NCBI GenBank assembly: GCA_947627155.1
Contig: CANQUX010000018.1
Coordinates: 1-33,149 of the forward strand
Source of the DNA: an uncultured Alphaproteobacteria bacterium
GTDB taxonomy: Bacteria; Pseudomonadota; Alphaproteobacteria; CAAHEQ01; UBA3637
Direction: 5' to 3'
Length of the DNA: 33,149 nt
Both the position numbers and the translations under genes were made by a program. Positions 28,020 through 33,149 of the stretch are shown one piece after another (position 1 is the first letter of the stretch; each line of letters opens with the position of its first letter). The notes below the pieces were generated by a model that was not told where the DNA came from, ran no database searches, and saw nothing but the letters and a program-made list of their open reading frames with translations.

Positions 28020-28048
28020 TTGAAATTTTTCAAAAGATGGTTTATGAT
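28020..28048 (+). promoter_or_regulatory. Promoter of the psd-pssA operon
   Basis: TTGAAA (28020-28025), 17 bases, TATGAT (28043-28048), 20 bases before the psd start. The upstream part can form a small AT hairpin (TTTGAAA/TTCAAA). Confidence 0.6.
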
Positions 28049-28068
28049 AACGAAAAAGGAGTTTTGAA

Positions 28069-28848
28069 ATGAAAGCAAAAAAAGAAACTTTATCGAAATC
28101 GGCGCAAGTGAAAGCGACTCAAACGAAAACAGTCCGAATGCCGAAAAAGTCAGCTTATCAGGTGCCGACGGAAAATCATGTCGATACATCGTGGAAGCGC
28201 TATTTATTGCCGTCCATTCATCCGCAAGGGTGGCCTATTTTAGGGGGTATGCTGATTGTTTTTTGTATTATGGGTTTGTTAACCGATGAGTGGAGTTGGA
28301 TAGTCGGCTTGCCGGCTCTTGTTTTTTCCTATTATTTCTTTCGCAACCCCACGCGGGAAACGCCGCAAAATCCGAATTTAATCATTGCGCCGGCCGACGG
28401 GCTTGTCAGCAATATTAAATATGTTGTTCCGCCGAAAGAATTATCGCTCGGAAAAGAGCCGTTGTTGCGAATCAGCATTTTTATGAGCGTGTTCAGTGTT
28501 CATGTCAATCGGGCACCCGTGAGCGGAACGGTTGATGCGTTGTTTTATCGCCCGGGCAAGTTTGTGAGTGTGGCCGATAAAGACAGCGAGGATAACGAGC
28601 GCCAAGAAATTTGTATGATTGCCGAAAACAAAAAACGCATCGGTTTTGTGCAAATTGCGGGGTTAATCGCGCGGCGGATATATTGTCCGTTACAAATCGG
28701 CGATCAATTGAAAGCCGGTCAGATTTTCGGTATGATTCGATTTGGCAGTCGGTTAGATGTTTTCTTGCCGAAGGGTGTTGAGCCGAAAGTTTTGCTCGGA
28801 CAAGTTTGTGTGGCGGGTGAAACCGTTTTGGCGGATATGAGTGAATAA
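28069..28848 (+). CDS. psd: Phosphatidylserine decarboxylase proenzyme
   Basis: 259 residues. It makes phosphatidylethanolamine from phosphatidylserine. The order is a basic N-terminus, two close membrane segments (~50-90), A-P-A-D-G, then V-F-S-V-H-V-N-R-A-P-V-S-G. The cleavage site is R-F-G-S-R-L-D with Gly226-Ser227, where self-cleavage would create the pyruvoyl group. This short-type enzyme has GS within FGSR instead of the LGST of the E. coli type, as in other Alphaproteobacteria. AAGGAG precedes the ATG. pssA follows after 12 bases. Confidence 0.94.
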   Translation: MKAKKETLSKSAQVKATQTKTVRMPKKSAYQVPTENHVDTSWKRYLLPSIHPQGWPILGGMLIVFCIMGLLTDEWSWIVGLPALVFSYYFFRNPTRETPQNPNLIIAPADGLVSNIKYVVPPKELSLGKEPLLRISIFMSVFSVHVNRAPVSGTVDALFYRPGKFVSVADKDSEDNERQEICMIAENKKRIGFVQIAGLIARRIYCPLQIGDQLKAGQIFGMIRFGSRLDVFLPKGVEPKVLLGQVCVAGETVLADMSE

Positions 28849-28860
28849 CGGGATTATAAA

Positions 28861-29655
28861 ATGTCTGAAAAAGAAATTAACATTCGTCCGTTGTTTCCCA
28901 ATGCCGTAACCATGACAGCGTTGGCTTTCGGTGTGTCTTCCATCAATATGGCTTTTTGGGGACATTGGACAATTGCCGTGATTTTTATTGCTTTATCCGG
29001 TGTTTTCGATTTTCTGGACGGGAAAGTTGCACGGTTACTGAATGTCTCGTCTCGTTTCGGTGCGGAATTGGATTCGTTATCCGATTTTGTGAGCTTCGGT
29101 GTGGCGCCGGCGTTTTTAATGTATTTATGGACCATGGATGCCGAAACGAGAATCAGCGTTTTGCAACATCAGGCGGGGCGCAGTGAAGCTATCGGCATTT
29201 ATTGGGTGTTGGTTTTGTTTGTGGCTATGTGTTGTGCCACGCGCTTAGCGCGGTTTAATTCGTTGTTGGATACAAAGCAACCGGCCTATTGGAAACATTT
29301 TTTTATGGGTGTGCCGGCACCGGCGGGCGCCTATTTAACAATTTTACCGCTTATTTTTTGGTTGGCAACCGATATTGAATTGTTTCGGCACCCGCTGTTT
29401 GCCGGCGCGTTTTTAATTTTAAGCGGCGTGATGATGGCCAGCAAAATTCCCACGCTTTGTTTAAAACATTTACACATTCCGGCTGATTATTCATCTCTGT
29501 TTCTCATTATCACCATTTTTGTTTTAGCGGGATTGGTTTCCATGACATGGATTACATTAAGCGTATTGGGTATTTGTTATCTGATTTCCATTCCAATCGG
29601 AATCGGGTGGTTTTTAAAATTAAAAAAGACAGAAAAGGGAGGAAAGCATGTTTAA
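28861..29655 (+). CDS. pssA: CDP-diacylglycerol-serine O-phosphatidyltransferase
   Basis: 264 residues with about 7-8 membrane segments. The CDP-alcohol phosphotransferase motif is complete: D-F-L-D-G-K-V-A-R, then F-G-A-E-L-D-S-L-S-D. It supplies phosphatidylserine for Psd, so the two genes form one PE-making unit. The ribosome site is weak, which suggests coupling to psd. The 3' end overlaps the next gene by 8 bases. Confidence 0.95.
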   Translation: MSEKEINIRPLFPNAVTMTALAFGVSSINMAFWGHWTIAVIFIALSGVFDFLDGKVARLLNVSSRFGAELDSLSDFVSFGVAPAFLMYLWTMDAETRISVLQHQAGRSEAIGIYWVLVLFVAMCCATRLARFNSLLDTKQPAYWKHFFMGVPAPAGAYLTILPLIFWLATDIELFRHPLFAGAFLILSGVMMASKIPTLCLKHLHIPADYSSLFLIITIFVLAGLVSMTWITLSVLGICYLISIPIGIGWFLKLKKTEKGGKHV

Positions 29656-30358
29656 AAAAGTTTTATGCGGCGTTTTGTTTTTCGGGTGTCTGCCTGTGGT
29701 TGCACAAACGGTTGATTCGGGGGCAAATCAAGTGAATGCACCCGCCGCGCCGACGCAAGAGGCAACGGCAGCCGGTGTTCCCGGCGATGATTCGCGCGTA
29801 ACGGAAGCGCTTCAAAAAACGTTGGAAAAAGATCCGAATTTAGGGCCTTATGAAACAAAGCTGATTTATCGGCAAATGTTAAAAAATCAAAATGAACAAA
29901 AGAATGAAACAAAAACCTTAAAGCAAATGGCCGATACGTTTAAATATGATGAAAGTCAATTGCAGCAGGCGGCGGAGTTATATAAAAATGATCAAAAGCC
30001 GGTTGATTATCAATTGCCCAACAATAGTTCGTTTATAGCGTCCGTTGATGCCAATCCGGCGCAGGCTTTAAATAATTTGGCTGTTTCGGCACCGGTCAAT
30101 CAAGCCTTTTTACCGCAACATTTGAAAAAGAAAGCACCGGAGGAGGGTGCGCCTGCCGTGGCAACACGTCCGCAAGTACAATCGCAGCAGCCGCAAGCGC
30201 AACAAGCCGCGCCAACGGTGGCAGCCAACAATAATCGCAGGCCTGTTCAGTCGGTACGGAATATTTCTTTGCGTCCGACAAGCGGCACCTCTGCGGCAAC
30301 GCCGAAAAAACGGTTGGGTGTAAAGGCTTATGCGTTTAATCCGGAAAACTTCTATTAA
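29648..30358 (+). CDS. Secreted Gln/Pro/Ala-rich protein of unknown function
   Basis: 236 residues. A signal peptide runs to about residue 20 (V-L-F-F-G-C-L-P-V-V-A-Q). GGGAGG precedes the ATG, and the gene overlaps pssA by 8 bases. A helical, charged middle (Y-E-T-K-L-I-Y-R-Q-M-L-K, residues ~75-125) is followed by a disordered Q/P/A tail (Q-S-Q-Q-P-Q-A-Q-Q-A-A) that ends in a conserved-looking A-Y-A-F-N-P-E-N-F-Y. I do not recognise a family. Position suggests an envelope role, for instance periplasmic. Confidence 0.75.
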   Translation: MFKKVLCGVLFFGCLPVVAQTVDSGANQVNAPAAPTQEATAAGVPGDDSRVTEALQKTLEKDPNLGPYETKLIYRQMLKNQNEQKNETKTLKQMADTFKYDESQLQQAAELYKNDQKPVDYQLPNNSSFIASVDANPAQALNNLAVSAPVNQAFLPQHLKKKAPEEGAPAVATRPQVQSQQPQAQQAAPTVAANNNRRPVQSVRNISLRPTSGTSAATPKKRLGVKAYAFNPENFY

Positions 30359-30361
30359 AAA

Positions 30362-31114
30362 ATGAAAAAAGTGAAGTGTGCGTTTTTTGAAAAGGCGCCG
30401 AGCATTATTTTGGTGCGCCCGCAGTTGGCTGAAAATATGGGAATGGTTGCGCGTGCCATGATGAATTGCGCGCTGTCTGATTTACGGCTTGTGTTGCCGC
30501 GGGATTCTCATTTATCGGAAAAAGCGCGGGCGGCGTCATCGGGTGCGCAGGAAATTTTGGAAAAAGCGGTTGTTTATTCTTCTTTATCGGAGGCTGTTGC
30601 CGATTGTCAGCTTGTTTTTGCCACAACGGCGCGTTCGCGCGATATGACAAAGCCTGTTTTATCGCCCGTGAAAGCCGTTGAACGTTTATGGCAGGCAGAA
30701 AATCAGGGGCAGAAAACGGCGGTCTTATTCGGTGCCGAGCGAACGGGGCTTGAAAACGAGGAAATTGTGTGTGCTGACGGCATTATTGAAATTCCTTTAA
30801 ATCCGGCGCATTGTTCGTTAAATTTATCGCAGGCGGTGTTGTTAATCGGATATGAATGGTTTCAAAAACGGCATTTCAGTGATTGTTCGCATTATGAAAC
30901 GGGCGGTTCCGCTTTGGCCAACAAGGCGGAAGTCGATGCGTTTTTAACGCATTTGGAAAAAGAACTGCGTTTAAGGGGCTATTTTCGGTTTCAAGACAAA
31001 GAAGAGCGAATGAAAAACAATTTGCGAAACATTTTTACGCGTTTACCGCTCACGCATTCGGAAATGAAAACCCTGCACGGCGTTATTACCGATTTGGTGC
31101 GTCCGCTGAAATAA
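30362..31114 (+). CDS. trmJ: tRNA/rRNA 2'-O-methyltransferase, TrmJ type
   Basis: 250 residues. The SPOUT motifs are present: R-P-Q-L-A-E-N-M-G-M-V-A-R-A-M, L-F-G-A-E-R-T-G-L and I-P-L-N-P-A-H-C-S-L-N-L-S-Q-A-V. These fit TrmJ, which 2'-O-methylates position 32 of tRNAs. A C-terminal helical extension (to L-P-L-T-H-S-E-M-K-T) is also typical. It follows the secreted protein by 3 bases. A weak stem AATTC/GAATT (31125-31138) with a T-run follows the stop. Confidence 0.92.
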   Translation: MKKVKCAFFEKAPSIILVRPQLAENMGMVARAMMNCALSDLRLVLPRDSHLSEKARAASSGAQEILEKAVVYSSLSEAVADCQLVFATTARSRDMTKPVLSPVKAVERLWQAENQGQKTAVLFGAERTGLENEEIVCADGIIEIPLNPAHCSLNLSQAVLLIGYEWFQKRHFSDCSHYETGGSALANKAEVDAFLTHLEKELRLRGYFRFQDKEERMKNNLRNIFTRLPLTHSEMKTLHGVITDLVRPLK

Positions 31115-31167
31115 AGATTGCTTCAATTCGGCTGAATTTGATTGTTTTTCCTTTCATCATAAATGCT

Positions 31168-32790
31168 TTATTCACGACATAATGCCCGATCAACTTCTCT
31201 TGTACTATATCTTAACAGAACTAAATCGCGAGCGCCATTAGATAATTCTATACCTCTGTATCGATCGGCTTCGCGAAACCAAAGCCATCTGCCATCCGTA
31301 TAATTTTCATCATTATCAAACATTTTTCTGAATTGTTTAATTGATGACGGAACATTATTAATGGCGGGATTTGCATCTGTTTCCGTGCAGTAATACTTTC
31401 CGTTGCTGGCAGGTTTTTCATTATTACATTGCCAATCAATATCATGATAAGCAGCCATAAAAGAGGGGCCGTCTGCCGTTCCGACACAGCCTTCATCGCT
31501 TTTTTTGGCGTGCGCTGCACAGAACCGACAGCTTGTCCACCAATTCATCATTTTATTGGAACCGTAAAAATCTTTGCCTTGTATATTTGTCGGCTCTTTT
31601 TTCAATAAATCATCGGAAACTTTATGACATTCACCCGAATAATTTTCTCCGTTCGGATCATCATCTTGCCATTCTGATGTAGGGGAAGCACCGGCTGCTA
31701 AATAGCAATATTTTTCAAATCCGCCGTCGGGATTACAATCTTCATTGGTGCGGCATTCATAAGCAACACACCCTTGTGCCGATTTTTTCCAACTTTCGCC
31801 CTCGGGACATGGTTCACATTTGCCTTCTGTGGTATTACAAATCGGATTTTCCGTGCCTTTCGCCAAACAATCTTCATCTGCCATGCATTCCACACAAATA
31901 TGTTCATCGGTTTTGCATATGGGTGTATCGAAAGTGTCTGCACAATCAGTATCTGTCATACAATCAACACAAGCCGTGCCGCTCCATATTTTTCCTTCCG
32001 GACAGCTGATACATTCGTTATTTTCGCAGTGTTGCGTATTGCTTTCGCAATCTAAATCATCCAAACATTCCACGCATCTTTCGTTCTCGCAAAAGGGTTT
32101 TTCATCAGGACAATCGTCATCTTTGGCGCACCAGCCTTTTGGGCGCCCCGAATCATAATTACCGTTCACTTCTTCCGCATCGAATTCAATATAAATTTCA
32201 TTATTTTCATCACTTGAACATAAATCATCTTCTGTGTAGGAAATACCATTGATATCCATTTCCCAACGGCCGTCCATGGCGCTGACAAGTGTTGTGAGCG
32301 GTTTACAAACTCCCTTTGAAATGTTTCCAACCTTAATATAATAAGCATCTGTTTCGCGACAGTTATAAAATTCTGCTTTGTCTTTGCGGATACAATCATA
32401 ATCAACGGGATAACGATCATATTGTGTTGATAAATGCCCGCTGTAATGTTCATCTTCAGGTGTTTCATCATAAGGGTCACCCAATATCAATTCTTCGTTT
32501 CCCAAAGCATATTTTACCTTTAAATCGTTACGCATGAGATTGATTTCATTTGCTATTTGGTCAGCTTGATAGTAATTCATGGCTAATTTATAGCCCACGA
32601 TTCCACCGATTGACAGAACAGCAATAATGGCCAGCACGCCGAGCATTTCAACCATTGATCGCCCGCTTTGCGAGTGTGTTTTGATTCTATTTTGCTTTTC
32701 TTCTTCCCCGCTCACGATTTGCGGTTCATTGCTTTGCATATATTCTGTTTGAGATTGATTTTTAAATTGTTTTTTGAACTGTCTTGTCAT
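31168..32790 (-). CDS. Type IV pilin-like, cysteine-rich surface protein
   Basis: 540 residues. An upstream in-frame ATG at 32883 exists, but AAGGGAG before 32790 and the promoter at 32818-32846 favour the start at 32790. The N-terminus is a long, polar leader (1-43) ending S-Q-S-G|R-S-M-V-E-M-L-G, with Glu at +5 and a hydrophobic helix (~46-70): a type IV prepilin peptidase site. Residues ~205-345 are Cys repeats with the pattern C-V-E-C-x-x-D-x-D-C (C-V-E-C-L-D-D-L-D-C, C-V-D-C-M-T-D-T-D-C, C-V-E-C-M-A-D-E-D-C), likely disulfide-bonded and possibly Ca2+ binding. The C-terminal module (W-W-T-S-C-R-F-C-A-A-H-A onward) is shared with the partial gene at 2-589. Long leaders are unusual for pilins. 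It is a candidate minor pilin, adhesin or pseudopilin-anchored protein. Confidence 0.85.
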   Translation of the reverse strand: MTRQFKKQFKNQSQTEYMQSNEPQIVSGEEEKQNRIKTHSQSGRSMVEMLGVLAIIAVLSIGGIVGYKLAMNYYQADQIANEINLMRNDLKVKYALGNEELILGDPYDETPEDEHYSGHLSTQYDRYPVDYDCIRKDKAEFYNCRETDAYYIKVGNISKGVCKPLTTLVSAMDGRWEMDINGISYTEDDLCSSDENNEIYIEFDAEEVNGNYDSGRPKGWCAKDDDCPDEKPFCENERCVECLDDLDCESNTQHCENNECISCPEGKIWSGTACVDCMTDTDCADTFDTPICKTDEHICVECMADEDCLAKGTENPICNTTEGKCEPCPEGESWKKSAQGCVAYECRTNEDCNPDGGFEKYCYLAAGASPTSEWQDDDPNGENYSGECHKVSDDLLKKEPTNIQGKDFYGSNKMMNWWTSCRFCAAHAKKSDEGCVGTADGPSFMAAYHDIDWQCNNEKPASNGKYYCTETDANPAINNVPSSIKQFRKMFDNDENYTDGRWLWFREADRYRGIELSNGARDLVLLRYSTREVDRALCRE

Positions 32791-32817
32791 TTTCCGACTC
32801 CCTTTCAGTATACGAAT

Positions 32818-32846
32818 AGCATAAATTAAACGTACCTTTAATGCAA
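32818..32846 (-). promoter_or_regulatory. Promoter of the pilin-like gene
   Basis: On the minus strand, TTGCAT (32841-32846), 17 bases, TATGCT (32818-32823), 27 bases from the start codon. The spacer holds GTACGTTTAATT, repeated at 32976-32987. Confidence 0.55.
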
Positions 32847-32857
32847 CGCAGATTCCG

Positions 32858-32872
32858 GGGTAAAATTTACCC
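32858..32872. promoter_or_regulatory. Palindrome upstream of the pilin promoter
   Basis: GGGTAAA-A-TTTACCC, a perfect 7-bp dyad around one base. It lies 11 bases upstream of the -35 box, a likely activator or regulator site. No regulator is encoded in the window. Confidence 0.45.
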
Positions 32873-33149
32873 TCAAAAGACAAAAAATCCCCACTAAAAA
32901 ACAGTCACAAAATCAATGGATTCCGGCCAAAATAAATTTTTTTTGAAAAAATCAAAAAAAAGTGTTGCAAAAATCGTACGTTTAATTGGGGAAAGAGAAA
33001 CAGGAAAAAACCGTTTTTTTTAATCTATGCGATTGCTCTGTTGAATTTATCTTATGTTTGAATACATATGTTTTATTTTTTCAATTTTTTATTTGTTTTC
33101 AAAAGGTAATTTAACTTTTTATCTGCTCAATTTAATAGAACGTTTTTGT
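32873..33149. other. AT-rich end of window with a second 23-bp element
   Basis: No gene is seen. At 32965-32987 TTGCA(6 bases)GTACGTTTAATT matches 19 of 23 positions of 32824-32846 on the other strand. A divergent gene probably starts to the right of the window. The remainder is runs of A and T. Confidence 0.6.

Noticed and set aside
27769-28189. Reading frames on both strands over the tRNA region
   Set aside because: They read through the tRNA-Leu gene and its promoter and are chance frames.
31698-32480. Cys- or Met-rich frames antisense or out of frame in the pilin-like gene
   Set aside because: They arise from the Cys/Asp-rich codons of the real gene.

Overview
The window reads as a chromosomal segment of a host-associated, probably uncultured alphaproteobacterium with moderately low GC. 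Established signs: an F1-only ATP synthase operon (A-G-D-C, no F0 genes beside it), the alphaproteobacterial order rnd-kdsD-lptC-lptA-lptB, and a DUF6468-like gene followed by a MotE-like peptide. The pilin-like, cysteine-rich secreted proteins resemble families seen in gut metagenomic Alphaproteobacteria (RF32-type lineages); this placement is inference. There are no insertion sequences, integrases, CRISPR arrays or rRNA genes.

Layout. 1-589: 3' end of a cysteine-rich surface protein. 745-5599: F1 ATP synthase operon whose first gene fuses the delta C-terminal domain to alpha. 5745-8746: three secreted or surface genes (a NSLPPTP repeat protein, a pilin-like EGF-repeat protein, an outer-membrane beta-barrel). 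8747-10122: rluD divergent from a small membrane protein. 10270-13847: a flagellar-type block holding a FliF-FliG fusion that lacks most of the FliF periplasmic region, then flhF and flhG. 13964-16654: secA. 16725-17849: a phage-structural-like protein on the minus strand. 18061-18593: DUF6468-like gene and a 38-residue MotE-like remnant. 18600-19316: uppS. 19740-22276: two convergent MFS transporters. 22412-27718 (minus): ydcH, pfk, lptB, an lptC-lptA fusion, kdsD, rnd. 27835-27921: tRNA-Leu(CAG). 28069-31114: psd, pssA, a secreted Gln/Pro-rich protein, trmJ. 31168-32790 (minus): a pilin-like cysteine-rich protein whose C-terminal domain is related to the partial gene at the left edge.

The repeated theme is gene fusion plus domain loss: delta-alpha, FliF-FliG and LptC-LptA are all single proteins here, and MotE is cut to its membrane segment. 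The most striking candidate system is the minimal FliF-FliG/FlhF/FlhG/DUF6468/micro-MotE set. It could be a reduced flagellar base or a polar-ring remnant kept for another task. A second theme is a cell surface built from type IV pilin-like anchors carrying eukaryote-like EGF and Cys-rich modules, which suggests host contact. The LPS-export, phospholipid (psd, pssA) and undecaprenyl (uppS) genes make this a strongly envelope-oriented window.
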